A stretch of 64,000 nt of DNA from Parus major (lineage: Eukaryota; Chordata; Aves; Passeriformes; Paridae). A model generated the notes under the pieces. It was not told the origin of the DNA. It did no database searches and saw only the letters and a list, made by a program, of their open reading frames with translations. The stretch spans positions 4,586,281 to 4,650,280 of the forward strand of contig NC_031770.1 of NCBI RefSeq assembly GCF_001522545.3, read 5' to 3'. The position numbers and the translations under genes were made by a program. Positions within the stretch are counted from its first letter, which is position 1. The number at the start of each line of letters is the position of its first letter. Positions 40,041 through 53,696 of this stretch are shown here, in pieces.

Positions 40041-41185
40041 AGTGGCAGCAAGGCAACCTTTCTGATAGTGAAGAGTCTGTAAGTTGAAAGCTGAGGAAAC
40101 ATCTTAGTTTGGGGTATTTGTAGCTCCCATGGATCAAAAAGGTGATGATTTTGCTGGGGATTTTTCAGGGGGTGTTGATCAGAGCCTGAATTTATCAGAT
40201 GCTCTCCAGACTTTGAGTAGGAAACACTTGTGATTTCTGCATTGCTTTGTGAAGCAGTGATGGGGGTCATCGCTGTTTATGTTTTCAGAGGGGAAAAATC
40301 CCCCAGCCAACAAGAAAACAAAATAACACAATGTGATTTCCATAGGCTTTCAGGGCATAACATATTTCCATTCCCTAACAAAAGGAAGATTTTAGATATT
40401 TTGCTTTAATCCTCATACTTTTTTCCCATTTCTCTTTTGCCTCAGGAATGCATTTAAGGATAGCAGGATAGACTTTTTAGTATTTAAAAATTAGCAATCA
40501 TCTGTAAAGGCATCCTGCCAAAGGGAAGGGAGGCAGCGTGCAGGCTCCACACAAAACCTTTTCACCATTCAGGAGCTGAAATTTATTCTTACAATTTAAT
40601 CTCAAGATACGTCAGTGTGTTAACAGGAGAACAATCTTGTGCCTGGGATAAATATTCCTAAATTGCTCACTGGACCATTTTTGCTGGCAAAAAAACAGGG
40701 GGCAGCTTTTGGTTACCTGTGAAAGAATAGCCTGTGCTGTGCCAGATGCTGATGAGAAGTTAATCAGCTTTTTGTATGGATGCATTCATTGCTAAAAATA
40801 AGAGATTAGAGTACAATGGAGGCATAATTGCTGTGCTGGGGAAGAAAGCCTGAGAACTGCACCTTGGATAATTTGGTGCTAGGCCAGGTATTTTTAGGGA
40901 CATATGGTTTACTGAATGAGAAGTTTTCTATTCTTGTGCTTGTGTTATGGGCTATCTAATGAGGAATTCCATTGCTTAGTTTTAATGCTGTTTCTCACAC
41001 CAGAGAGACCTTTGAATTTCTTTTGAGATGCTAAATTTCTGCTGTTTAATATATATATTTGCTGTCACCTATATAGAAAAATCAGCAGTTCTGTATGGTG
41101 TCAAAAGCAACCACAAATAGAATTTTGGAACGGATTCCTAAATATCTTTATGCAAAATCTGAACAGCAAATCATTGCAGTAAAAT

Positions 41186-41219
41186 TGTAATAACAATAAC
41201 AACAATAATAATAATAATG
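41186..41219 (+). repeat. AAT/AAC trinucleotide microsatellite
   Basis: Imperfect (AAT)n with AAC interruptions: GTAATAACAATAACAACAAT followed by further AAT units. Confidence 0.9.
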
Positions 41220-43685
41220 CTGCAGGTGTGTTCTCAAGGTATTTATTACCTTTTTCATGTTCATGTCTGGCTTTCCTGTTCAGTATTTTCAGTAAACAGG
41301 AGCAAAACTGTAAAGGTATGTGCATCTTTGTGAGCTACAAATTGTGTTTCCAAGTTCCTGCTCCGAGGTCATTAAACATTCGAGCACTTCAGTTCTCTTA
41401 TCCATGAAATTAAGTTCATTTCCTATAATTTTAGGTGTCCAGCAGGTAAAGATTGAGCCCAAGGTAATCATCTGGGCTCTTTCAATGGCAGCAGTAACAG
41501 TGATCATGCATCTCCTGGATTTTAAGTAGCTGATTCCAGTGAAAGGGAGGTGACTCACGGCTTTTTGACTGCTTGGGATTGACAGTGATGTGAGCATGGA
41601 ACTACAGGAGCGTTAAACAAAGACTGAGGTGCAGTAGCGTGGATAAATAACAGCAAATGGCATTCTAACAACTTGGTACACTTTGATGGAATACTTTAAA
41701 ATTCATATTTCCTTGTAGAACTTCAATAAATAGACTGATTTAATCTGATAGTCACTAGGAGCACTTAGCTGCTGAACCCTTCTTTATCCCATATAATGGC
41801 TGTACACAAAACTTGTATTTTTATGCGTTTCTGTTTTGCAGAGCTGAACAAACACTGTATTATTTAATCAAAAACAATTACAAGCCTGTTAACAGCAAAT
41901 AAAACCCGAGCTATTACACCCTAACAGTTAGGACAAAAGAAAACTGGAGCATATGTAGGCTGATTAAATGGTGTATATTTAATTTTCCTTTCAACCAGAG
42001 AAAATTAAAGATGTCAGCTGCTGAAATTCACAGAAGACAGAATATAGTGAGAGCCACATGGGCTGAAACAATGATCCAGGAAAATCAAGTATGTAGGGGC
42101 TCTCAAAAGAAATTTGAAGAAAAAAGAACTAAAATACAGCAGAGGAAGAATCTCTTGTAGGTAAAAAGAAAAAAAAAATATGGAAGAAACATCACCCTGA
42201 AAGCTTTAAATTGCTGATATTTACATCCATGGTACTATAGGTGATGGTGGTATCTAAGATTCACCGTTTTCTCTCATAAAGTTAATTTCAGAATTGATAT
42301 CTTCTCTCAAAGGAAGAATTTTTGTGGTAAGAATTAGTGATAAAGAAAGACTAATGGGAAGAAAAGGTCCAGAGAGATTGAGAAAGACTTTCAGGTGAGC
42401 AACTGGCAGCTACTGTCAAAAATTAATCTTAAAAAATGTCCTAATTGGAAAAACTGTCTCAGGTGTGTGAGACTTCTTCCCCATCCCCTTCTCTGCTGCT
42501 TTCTGCCCAGACAGCAGGAGTTAACAGAAAACATTTAATTTTCTCTTAGGAAATACTTCTCTTTTTTGTGTCTGAATATATGGAGAGGCTTCTTGCTACT
42601 TCAAAGTCTGAGTATTTAGAAAAAGGCTTGGAAAGGTAAAAGCAAGTGACATTGTCTACATTGTTTTATAAATATCAAAGCCACTTACTAATTTTTTTTC
42701 TATTGCCTGAAGAATAATCAGGTTTTTTCCAGTATTTTGTGCCTCAGCAATAAAATTCTTCAAAGATTTTAAGGGCTTATTTTCAGCTCCTTTTGCAAAA
42801 GGAGAGCTCTTGCAAAAATCTGTACCCTTCTCTAAATTCCTTTCTTTGTAAGCCCATGTTAAAATGTCACACCTTGGCAAAAGAAATATGTCAGAAACAG
42901 ATACATCAGAGCAAGAAAAAAACCACCTGTTTTTTCTCTTTTTTTCATATGAAAGTCTGTAGTGTAAAGAGGAATTGTAAATGTAATTGAAGTCCTTGAA
43001 AAAGGCAAGACAAACCCAAAGTGAAGTTTGTGGGCACGCTCCTCATCAATCTGCAGTGCACTGAGTTCCCCAGGGCTGCTCAGGTGCCTCAGGTCAGGTT
43101 CTGCCCCAGAGTTTTGCTCCCACCATGGATGGGGGTTGGACCAGAAATGTGGGGATAAACTGCAGCCCATCACCCTCATCTCTTGGCTCATGCCCCTCTT
43201 CTGCAGAGCTCCCACTAAAGATCATCAGAGGAATCCATGGAAACACAAGGAGGAAGGGGCATCATTTTGCTTCTTGGTGGTTTGATTTAGTATTGCTTAA
43301 TTAACTAATTACTGCAGCATCCATGGACAGGCTTTGTCCCAAGGACATCCCATTAAAGCAGCCCACACCTATTTAACTCCTCCTGTATTCTGTGAGCATC
43401 TGCTTTTCTTTCTTGTTTTAGGAATGTGGGACTTTGCATGGTCCGGTCAGTGGGATTATTCAAAGGCATTAACACTGTGTTCCCCCTGGCACAGCTTCTG
43501 GGAGTGTGCCAGCAGAGCTTATCCCAAATGCTTTTTACTCCCCAAGTCCTGAGTGCAGCCTTTCCTGTCTTAGATTCAGCATCTCCTAAGTCTTCTTGCA
43601 TAGTACTTCCATTAATGGAATTAATTCAGTATTTGGATGCTTTTTAAGCAACCTTAACCTGCTCAGAAAAGTCGGTACCATTTTG

Positions 43686-43745
43686 CTATTTTATTTTATT
43701 TTTATTACTATTACTATTATTATTACTACTATTATTATTACTGTT
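43686..43745 (+). repeat. ATTTT then (TTA/ACT)n microsatellite
   Basis: An ATTTTATTTTATTTTT run passes into about 14 TTA or CTA trinucleotides (43700-43743). It is immediately followed by a T-rich tract. Confidence 0.92.
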
Positions 43746-43756
43746 GTGGGAGTGTG

Positions 43757-43829
43757 GCCATTTTTGGGTTTTAGGTTTTTTGGTGGTTTTTTTTCTTTTT
43801 TTGTGTGTTTTTTGGTGGTTTTTTTTAAG
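43757..43829 (+). repeat. T-rich low-complexity tract with GGTGG spacers
   Basis: Runs of T are separated by two copies of TTTTTTGGTGGTTTTTTTT, about 33 bp apart, suggesting a small local duplication within low-complexity DNA. Confidence 0.85.
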
Positions 43830-45000
43830 GCAAAAGAGAATTTGCCTGACAGCTGATCTAATAAAATATGCTCTGGTCAGGTATTTGCTCTGCTGCTGCT
43901 GACACTTGATCTGAGGGGAAACAGCACAATGAGCTGCTCCGAGCTTTAAAAAAAATAGGAAGTTGTTTTTCAGTATTTGTTTTTGTACATCATTGTCTGG
44001 GTAGGATCTTGCAGAAGGTCTCAAGAGAGGCAGCAGCAAACTCATGTTTGTTGTGTCCATGGAAGTGTTTTTTCCTTTCCTTGTTTTTTTAAGGTGTGAG
44101 ATGTCAGCTTTTTGCTCATCACAAAGTTAGCTGAGATCAGTTTTGCAGTTACACTTCCAAGTTTCTGAAGGAAGGTGCAGAATCTCCCTGGGGCACCACC
44201 AGGGTTTGATCTGAGCCAAACCTTCTGAACCCAGTGGGGTGTCCAGGGGAAGGAGGTCACTCAGGTGTTACCATGTAACACTAAATAACTGGGAGTTATT
44301 AAAAATTCCATCTCTCTGGAATTGTGTTCCCCTCACAGTCTTAGAGCAACAGCTGAGAACTGAGCCATGATTTTCTTTGGCTCCTGAGAAGGATAATGTG
44401 GGTGCATTTATTACCCCAAACATCAGAAAGGCTGAGTGAGATCCAAAGAACAAAACCTAAAGAAATGAAAACAGCATTTACAGGAGGCACTGCCAGGAAG
44501 ATGGAGGAGGATATTATTAGATATTAGATCTGTCAAGAAGAGTGGAGCTTTTCCTTGGAAGGTGTCAAACAAATCCAGACCTTGGGTGGCACTTTCCAGC
44601 TTTATAGATCACAGCACTCTTGACAGAAGATGTGGAGGATATCAGCAGATACGTTTTACACATGGAAAAAGCAAACAAAACTTCAAATGGCAAGAGAAAA
44701 GATCAGGTACTGAGGCAAAGACTCACCCAATACATGGAAATTTGATTTTCTTTAGGGCTGCCAGGGAAAAGCAGTATCAGATTAGGGTGTAACCCCTCTA
44801 AAGGTGCTAAGTGATTAAACACATTAAAGTGTGTTTGATAAAGGTTCTAGCAGACTGTTTTGAGAGCAGTACCTTTATTTGTGTCAGGTGCCCCAACTTT
44901 CTATAAACTTTCTATATTTTTTTAAATTTTCTCCACTATAGTTTAAATTTCTCCATTCCTTTGTATTAATATTGAAAATCCCAGCAGTGGTAAATTGGGG

Positions 45001-45077
45001 CTCTTTTGGTTGTTTTTCTAGTTTGGGGTTTTTTCTTAGTTGTTTTTTTGTTTCTTTGTGGGGGGTTAAAAAATTTT
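45001..45077 (+). repeat. T/G-rich low-complexity tract
   Basis: GGTTGTTTTTC, GGGGTTTTTTC and GTTGTTTTTTTG units alternate over about 75 bp. The minus-strand open frame through it is a composition artefact. Confidence 0.8.
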
Positions 45078-48000
45078 GTTTAGTTGTGGTCTTTAATTTT
45101 TCTTTTAAATCCATTTGAATAATGAGTACAATCTGGTTGTGGACAAGCTCCTTTAATATCTCATCAGAGCTGCAGTTAAAGGTCTCAGAGGTCAGATTTC
45201 TGGGTAGATGAAATCCACTGCAGCCTCAAAGTTTCTGTCTCCATAGTGAATTTCCTACCATTCAAGAGATTTACACCTATTCAGCAGCCTGGTTTAAAAA
45301 ACTGATTAGAAACTTGATAAGCCAGAAATAAATTTCTGCTGGGAATGCTGCCCAGATGCTGCTCAAGCACACTTCCATTCACTGTGTGTTTTATTGGCAC
45401 AGGTTGTTTTTCCAGGGGAAGGTGTAAGGCTGTACTTTTATTCCTGCCCAAATTGTGCATTTCCCAATGTTACATTTATCCCTCTTTCAAAACATCCTGT
45501 TGTTTCCTTCCTCCAAGAGCTTAGTTATGAGTTCTGATAAGAATCAAAATCAAAGCAGACATTTAAAAAATTTACTGAGGATTTACTCCCTGTTGTTAGT
45601 TGTGCTTGCACAGCCACAGAAAGTGGCAAATGCCACAAGCACCACCACCATAAAAAAAGAGTATAAAGAGTATAAAGACTAAAACCAGAAGGTGGTGCCA
45701 ATATAAATTATGTCACAGAAATATTAAAAAAATAACTTTGTTAAGGTATGTATGTAAAAAATGTACATTTTTCTGAAAGGATTACAGATTTTTTTTTTTC
45801 AAATAAGCCTACTGAGCAAATAAATCCTAACCTATTTAAGTGTCTAACTGATATGGAAAAGAGGAAAAAGGGGTTCTTAGAAGATTTTGACCCTGTGTTG
45901 CTCACACTGTAGTTTCAGGTAGGTGCCAGCATGTACCACGTGGCCTTGTCTTGCTGCTATTTTGGGGAATCATTAATTTAAGCATTCAGGCTGACTCCAT
46001 GCACTATTGATCTCCCTATTTATAGTACCAATCCATTACACACAGAGTTTTTATCTGTAGAGGATTTGTTTGGTTTGTGGGTGAGTTCACCTGGTTTGCA
46101 GGGCTTGGGGGTCACTGTCAGTCCAGGCAGCTCTGCTGGAAAAGTCCCATTTCACAGGCTTGGGAGATTTCTTCAAAGCACTGTTGGGATTCAGCTTCCT
46201 GTAATAAGAAAAGTTGAATAGAACAGGGAATTACAGAAAGGCTTTGTGTCCACACCGTGGTCAGCCACACACACCTCCACAGAATTGAAACTGGCTCCTT
46301 CATTCTCTTCCAAGGGTGCTGAAATGTTCAGCTGACCTAAGGGATGTCGCTTGTCACAGCAAGGGAACGCAGGCATCACCTCTTGAGTCACCTTGGGAGA
46401 TGTTATACATTGAAATCTAGAGGGGAAAATTCTACAGCAACACCTCAGCAACAGTGCTGGTAGGAGATGCTGCTCTGGAGGGCACTGGAATAAAGAAATA
46501 AACATATAGAGAGGTGTAGATGGTGTGACAGCATCCTTCCAGCTGCTTGGTGGGGATGGCCAAACTCCAGCATTCCCAAATTCCCTGCAGGATGAAGGAG
46601 CTTCTGAAGTGGCCAGTGGGAAGCACTGGCACGCTGGCAGAATTATTATCCAGGTGTATCTCGATGCTTTTAAATTCCAGGAGGTATAAATGCATGAAGG
46701 GCATCGTGCCATTTTCTGTTGCAGGATCTCCTCCTGCTGTAAGCCAGGGTGGGGATGGTTCTGGTGGCTTTTCAAAGGCAAACTCTTAACTCTGCTCATG
46801 TGAATGCAATGAGGTTTTGTGCTTCATCACTTCAGAGCTTATTCAGATGTGTAAGTATGAAGCATACATTTATTCTTCTTCATAAAAATCATTCAAAGGA
46901 AAAAAAAATACTTCTGCTGTGTTAATACTCTCAGTGAGGCAAGAGCAGTTGATCAGAATATAAGGAAAAAGAAATTCTGTGAATTTTATAGAAGCAAAAG
47001 TGAGAAAAGCTCAGTTTACAGAGGGAGGAAATGAAGACACAGACTCAGGATTTTCCACCTCTCTTATCACAAGAGATGACTGGGTTTTGTTTGTCTCCTC
47101 ATTTCCTGTTAAAGGATGGGGGGGGAAAAAGAACTTGAGAACAGCAAGGTTTGATGCATCTTTATTTAAAACCCAGTGTCAAATGATGTTGTTTTGGGGA
47201 AGTGACATTTAGAATATTCTCATATTTGCAGAATATCCCTTTCCAAATTGTGTCCATTCTAACTATTTGTTTTCCCAAGGATGCATTGGAAGGGATCCAG
47301 CTGGAGAAAGCATGCCCTTAGTGCCATAGTCTTATGTGCACAAAATATTTTTAATTTCCTTTTCAAAAAACATTGGACTTTGTAACCTTTCAGAAATATT
47401 TTGGTCAAGCCCTGGAGTTCATAGCTTTGCTCAGTCAAGTGCTCCACTGGGGATCCTTGGGAAAGGGGGGAGCACAAAGTGTGGCCTGGAGTTTGTGCAG
47501 GACTGTTCCAGCCTCCTCTACTCCCTTCTGGTCTCCTTTCTCCTGCCAAACCTATTTACTTGACATCCCCCAGCTAAAATTTGATTTTTATAATTGAAAA
47601 TTAACTGCTTGGGTAGTTTATACACATCAAAGTGTGGTTTATTTTCCATTGCCTTTAAGGCTGTTTTATCCTTCATGTTGGAAAGCTTCTTATCTAGATG
47701 AAACAGCCTTAAATGGCTGGATTTAGTTCATTAAATTCTTGGATAACTGGGAGTCCGTCTGGCACTTAGTAAGTGAAATTAGGAAAAGAAGTTCTGATCT
47801 ACCTTCTAAATGTAAGAAATTGAATTCTTTGCAAGCTGCCACCATTTGTACAAAGAGCTTTAAAAACAATCAATCACTGTTAAACTTTCTCTGCCAATTT
47901 TTACCCTTTCTCAGCTCCTGTAAGTCCAGGTGAACCTCTTTGAATTAAGGTGATGCCTTAAATTTTAGCTTTCCTGTTTTCCTGATTCTGTACTGCATTA

Positions 48001-49055
48001 GTATATAACTCTGAACTTCCCACAAAGTGTTAGCAAGTTCTTTTCACAGAAAAAAACATGGACATGTTTTTTTAGATGAACATGAAAAATATCCTTTGTC
48101 TCCTTGCACTTTCCCCAAGTTTAATTATTTCTGCTGTGGAAAAGAGCCATCCATGGGTATCAGAGGTGTTCACTGAGAACTCTCTGCTTTTTAGAGAGCA
48201 AAAGTGATGAAAATGGAGAAGTTTGAAGGACCAAGATTGGTGCAGTTGTCTTAATGCTCTGTGTCTCTGGATGTATAGGCAGAAACTTGTATTTATGAGT
48301 GAATTTTGGTTCCAGAACACATGTGAATAATTCAGATGCCCAAAACTACTCACTGAGAAGTTTGCATCTGGATTTTTTGGGACCATTTCCATCACTTTCT
48401 GCTTGCACTGATTTTTCCTCTTCCATGTCTTGGAGTTCTCACATTGTTTGGCTGCTCACAAATACGTGATACTCAGGATTTACATCAGCACTGTTCTCCA
48501 AGTTGATGTGTTGTGTTCTTCAAGCTTGTTTAAAATTGATCCAGCCACCCTTTTAATGTTCCTTTCTTCAATTAGTTCTCAAAAGTGTGGAGTACAAAAC
48601 CAATGCCTTAAAATAATGTCCATGGCATCCCTTGAAGAATTCCTCTCTGCAGCTGCTTGCCAGAGACATCAGTGTTTGGATGTCCTTTTCCTAGCAGTGA
48701 CTGAACATGTTTCCTGTACTCTTACAGGTGCTGAAATTAATCTCATTAAACCACCCAAATCCAGTTTCTGCATTTATTCACTGTTGTCTCTCTCTCCTCA
48801 GCCAGCAAAACATATTTGTGGTTCTTACTCATACTCCTTGTAGATTTTCCTTTATTTTTTTTCTTATTTTTTTTTTCTTCCTTCAGTAGTCATGTTGTCT
48901 TCTAAACCAGGAACCTATTTCTAGTTGGGGTTTTTTTTCTTGTAGATACTTATTTTAAAATTTAAAATGTACTTAGAGAAAATCTTCCTCTCTGGAGTAA
49001 ATTGAAGTTTTAAAAAGGAATCTTAATTAGTTTTTTATTCTACATTACTTTTTCT

Positions 49056-49364
49056 CTATTTGCCCTCTGAGGCAATGGCATCTGCCATATGATTTTGCCA
49101 TGTAGTTTTTAGATGATTTTGTGGATTTTCAGAGTCAAGTACCTTGACTTTGTGATACCCTGGCTCCGATTCCCATCGAGCTGGGTTGTCACCAGGAACC
49201 AGGACAACTCCATCAAGATCTGCAGGGAATAAGTTCATCTGTGCTGCTAATTTGGCACCAATTTGTAGGTGCCAAGTGTCCACATGTACTTCTGCTTCTG
49301 ACTTGTATGAACTAAGGTGCAGTGCAGGTTTGGTGACATGTGACAGCGTAGGACTACTCATCAT
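49056..49364 (-). other. Unrecognised open frame with codon-like pattern
   Basis: A 102-codon minus-strand frame ends in TAG, followed about 15 nt later by an AATAAAA motif. Many codons fit the purine-any-pyrimidine bias of real genes, and the peptide (for example NLFPADLDGVVLVPGDNP) is not low-complexity. I do not recognise it. It may be a fragment of a retroposed gene or simply chance. No splice site was clearly seen. Confidence 0.18.
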
Positions 49365-49660
49365 TAGCCATTAATAATTAATTAGATGTGTCATTAGGAG
49401 CCTGTTCTGAGCTCACAGGCTGATTTGCAGGAGCTGAGTATTTGCTACAGCCCAAGAGGGAAACAATATCCGCTCTCATTGCATCATCATTGCAATGGTT
49501 TATTTTTCTTTCCTACGCTGCAGATGAGGTTCCTAGAATTAAATACTTAAAGGTAATGAGAACAGTGAGTGTTTACAATAATTAAAATCAGGTAAATTGA
49601 AACCTTTAGCATTAAGCATCCCACATAACTATGTAATTTGAAAAAATGATACCAAAATGT

Positions 49661-49675
49661 GTTTCTCAGGTAAGA
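49661..49675 (+). other. Recursive-splice-site-like motif
   Basis: GTTTCTCAG is immediately followed by GTAAGA, so a 3' splice site and a regenerated 5' splice site are juxtaposed as in recursive splicing of long introns. The pyrimidine tract is short. Confidence 0.2.
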
Positions 49676-52600
49676 GAGAACAAAATATTGCTGGCATGGC
49701 ACATAGGCTCTTTTCTTGAGCTTTTTTGGGTTTTTTTCTCTGCTAATGACTGTGTCTGAAATGTTGCAATAATAAGCAGCTCGTTAGTCAGATGTTTTCA
49801 ATTCTGCCTTTCTGTGTTTCATCTGTTCTGTTTGTGTGGGGTGGGTGGTTGGTGCATTCAGCATTTCAGACCGTCTGGTTGTACACATTTCCACCAGCTA
49901 AAAAGCAAAACGATGCATTATAATGCAAGTGATTGTTCTGCAGCCCTCGTGGAGCACTCCAGAGCAGCGTGGTGGGCTTCCCACAATAACTCCCATTCAG
50001 CTCGTTTCAAGCATCTCAGATTTTTATAAATGCCAGATAAATGAAGAGCTGATTGTACCTCAACCTCTGAAGTAACCCTATTAAAATAAAATACATAGCA
50101 ATTCCGAATTGGAAGAACAATGCATGTGAGATTTATAGATAAGTGAAAATTAAGCTGCTGTTCCAGCTATTCCTGCCCTTAGGTGCTGTGCAAGTTGCTG
50201 TAGAAATCATTTCATTTAAAGACTTTTTATAGGTTTTTCAATAGTCTCATACAGACCAAAGAAAATGAGTTCATAAAAGTGACATGAAAATGAGATGAGT
50301 TTCTTTTCACCACTGTCTGTTCATCTCTTCGTTTAAAATTAAATTGAAGAAAAATTTTGGAATTTTGGGGAAGGAAAAGCAGGGAAGGGAAGTTTGTGTG
50401 TTTAAAGGTCATCTTTAAAATAATGAGCCATCTGCAGCTGATAAAAATTGGTAAAAACTGCAAGTTAGAAAACACCTAGAGGAAAGTTGTGAATGGTTGT
50501 AGCTGCTTGGTATTTCACCTTTACAGAGTTGACATCTAAATTAAGATTTAAACTGTGAGATGTAAAGTTTTTTCAAGTTAATCACAACCACATCCAAAAG
50601 CACTGAAAAACACCACATTTGGTCTGATTTTACTTAGATGGTTTATACTGTCACTTGTTTTTTGTTAGAACACACAGTCTTCCAAACAATTTCAAACTCA
50701 AATACCATGAACCTAGGAAAAAAAAAAATCTTGAAAAATATGAACCTTAGGATGGAAAACTAAAAAAAACCAATCCAGGCTGAATATTTGCTTAATGTTC
50801 TGTCACTAGAGCATGAGAGACCCAGGGAAGCTGGATTTGGATCACTTGAACTGTGAGAAAGGTCAGAAAAAGAGGAATGAGGTGGCCGTGGTTTTGTCCC
50901 TGGGTTTTTCCTCTGCACATCCAGTTAATTCTGTTTGTATTTCAGATCAAATCCTGGTTTCACTGTGTATGGCATAGATATCATTTGGGGATCTCTCCCC
51001 ATTTCCCCCAGAAATCAGTCTGATTTTGTATTTTAAGTAGTAGCTTCACCAAAACTAGCACTGAATAACCAGTGAATTTGTGGTGTTGTCCCCAGTAAAC
51101 TTTTTGCAGCACATCTGGTACAGAGATGGTGGTGCCATTGAAAATTATAGGTTAAAAAGTGTCCTGTCAGCCTGGCTGTCCAGCACATCAGCTGCTCCCT
51201 CCAGCTTGCTTGCATTCTGTCCTCCTGATGTGGTGACTGACATAGGACTGGCTGATTTTTTGTGGGGGGTGTCCCTAAGTGTTAGAAAAATACTAATTTA
51301 TCACGTTTTATGTTTTTAAATAATCCATGTCTTGCAGCATGGGTATTGTAGAAAGTCAGCATGAATTCATCCTGCATATTCAGAGCTCAAAGTTAGAATT
51401 GTATTTGGAAATGCCTATTGACACAGGCCTCACTTTTCCAAAGTTCATTTGTACAGGCAGACATCAGCTTCCCTCTTATTCCTTTGCCAAAGAAAAAATA
51501 CATATTAAGCTCTCACTTCCTCAAAAGTTGTAAATCACAGAAAAAGAAGTATCTTCACTCTTCTTCATAGCCTGGTCCTGGTAAACTTGATGTATCGATG
51601 TTCTTACTTCAAGCATGGAATTGGATTTAGCTATTTTAGGAAAAACAGCCATTGTTCTGGACTAGCATTGACTGCTCGAGGTGTGATTTATGGCATCTTG
51701 TCCTCCCTGATAACACCTGTGGGAAGAACAGCCCTCGGATTTCAGTTGCATCTGAGGTATTTGGGATGGCTGCATGTACCAGATCTGTAGGAAGTCAGTG
51801 GATGCCTTGGATCTCCTTCTCCAGGGACTGACTAAAGCATTTCTGACTCCTTTTACCTCATGCTGAGTTATATGTCAGAAATATTTCACTCTATTAACTG
51901 AGCAGATGGTCAAAATGAGACCAGTTTAGATGATTGAGATTATTTTTTAAGGAAACTTCCTCTTGTTTTGTGCACACTGACTTGGTTTGCACAGAAATGA
52001 TGTCTGGATGACTTGGGTGTTTAAACAAGAACCTGGCTCTGTTTCTGTGCATAGGTAGCTATGGTGATATCATGCCAAATTTGGAATCCATTCTGAAACC
52101 TTAGAAAGGAGGATAAATTTATTTGCAAATATTTTGGGTATATCTTGATCTGATACTCTTTTGTGAAATGTGTGAAGACATTATTTGTATTAAAACCATA
52201 CTGGAGTGTTTACTGGGCTAAATAGATTGCTGGTTTAATGATAACGATTTTGGTAAGGATAACTTGATACAAATAAATCCATTTAACTATCAAACTTCCT
52301 GTGTATTCTGTGTAATGGAAGAGAGTTTGGAGAACACTGTTTTGAATATTTTTGATGTAGTAATTGGAGTCTAGATTTCACATGACTGTCATTAAGACAG
52401 ACAAAATCCTGTCACTGAGTTCTGCAGATGTGATTCCCATGTATGGACACTCTCCTTAATCAGTCAGAGGGATTGCTGAAAGATAAACTTAGAGTTTTGA
52501 CTTTGGTCTCAACAAAGGAGGGAGAGAAAAGAGATTTCTTTGAAGGATGAGTCTGTTGATGCACTTGATGGGAAGCTCTTAGTGATGTGTGACACGAAGG

Positions 52601-53068
52601 GTATTTGAACCAGCTGTGAAATCTGTGTGGGGATTGTTAGCAGTGAATTTCAGCTGGTTAAAAAGGACATTTTTTATCTGAGGGTCAGGCTGGTGCAGAC
52701 ATAAAGAAGCAACTCTTAGGAACCATCATGGACCCAACAAGTTTGGAAGATCAGAGCTATGTGCTTCAGGTGCCACAGATGATACAAAATCATTTTAAGA
52801 GCCTTAGAAAGCAATTCCTATCCTTAGTTGGGGTGTTCTGGTCTGGGCAGCTTGCACTGAGGAGTTTGGTTGGGTCACCACAGCATTGCTGAGGCTTGGG
52901 AACTCAGCTGAAGTCCTTAGCTAGCCACAGTGGTAAGTGGTCTGATTTTAGGAATCACTTCTTGTTTCCTATTTTACTGCCCCATAACCAGCAACTTACC
53001 TGCTGTGTAAAGTGTTAAGAGCTGGTATTTTGAAATCAGGGCCAAATATATGAGATATCTATGCTATC

Positions 53069-53104
53069 TATATATATATATATATATATATGCATATATA
53101 TATA
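53069..53104 (+). repeat. (TA)n microsatellite
   Basis: About 11 TA units, a GC interruption at 53092-53093, then five more units. The tract is self-complementary and could extrude as a hairpin. Confidence 0.95.
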
Positions 53105-53483
53105 CATTTTTGTTGATAAACATTCTGTAATGAGGAATTCTTGAAGATGAGACGTTCTATTTGTAGGAAATCTGTGGGAGTTCTGCCTTCAATGGAGTCA
53201 CAATATAAAGTCCTAATTTAGCAAGGTTCTTTGTTTAATTTAAGCCTCAAACTCGAGTCTTTCCTGGAAAACTCTGCATATGGAGCTAGCTAATTATGCT
53301 TCTTTCCTCCTCTATATTCCATCTCCTGGGATACATAAAGATCTAGAAAAATATACATGCACTTTTGAATGCTTGGAAATCTCACTTTGATGAGCAGAAA
53401 ACTAAGATGAGAATCTGTGCCTTTTTTTTAATGTTTAAAATCTCTCCTGAAGTTATCAGGACATAAATACAAAGATTTGGGAT

Positions 53484-53696
53484 TGTGATAGTTACAGGTA
53501 GTAATGCAGACTGTGATAGTTACAATGTAGGGAATTCTGAAGCACTGTGTTACTCTGTAAAATAGTTTTAAGAGTTTTTGCTCTGTAAATTAATGTCTTC
53601 ACCCAAAATTCACAATATCTGTCCCAGCTGCCCAAGAAATTCTGATTCTCTTGATAATCACCCAATTTGGCCATCCCATTATCTGTAACTATCAAA
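53484..53696. repeat. Short direct plus inverted repeat unit TGATAGTTACA
   Basis: TGTGATAGTTACA occurs at 53484-53496 and again at 53512-53524 (period 28), and its complement TGTAACTATCA occurs at 53684-53694. The outer copies match inversely over 11 bp, with weaker similarity flanking them (GGGATTGTGATAG against GGGGTTTGATAG). This could be the terminal inverted repeats of a 215-bp MITE-like element, or chance. Confidence 0.4.

Larger units (their letters stand above)
22651..53068. other. Unique intronic sequence with simple repeats
   Basis: About 30 kb without a recognisable exon. It contains the listed microsatellites, a GC-richer patch around 30400-30700 and scattered open frames, the longest being 202 codons at 46191-46799 minus. 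No CR1 was recognised here, which is a long repeat-poor run. Confidence 0.55.

Noticed and set aside
46191..46799. Longest open frame in the window (202 codons, minus), with an overlapping frame that looks faintly leucine-rich-repeat-like
   Set aside because: No recognisable domain. A frame of this length is near what chance gives over 64 kb in six frames, and the repeat resemblance does not extend beyond one short segment.
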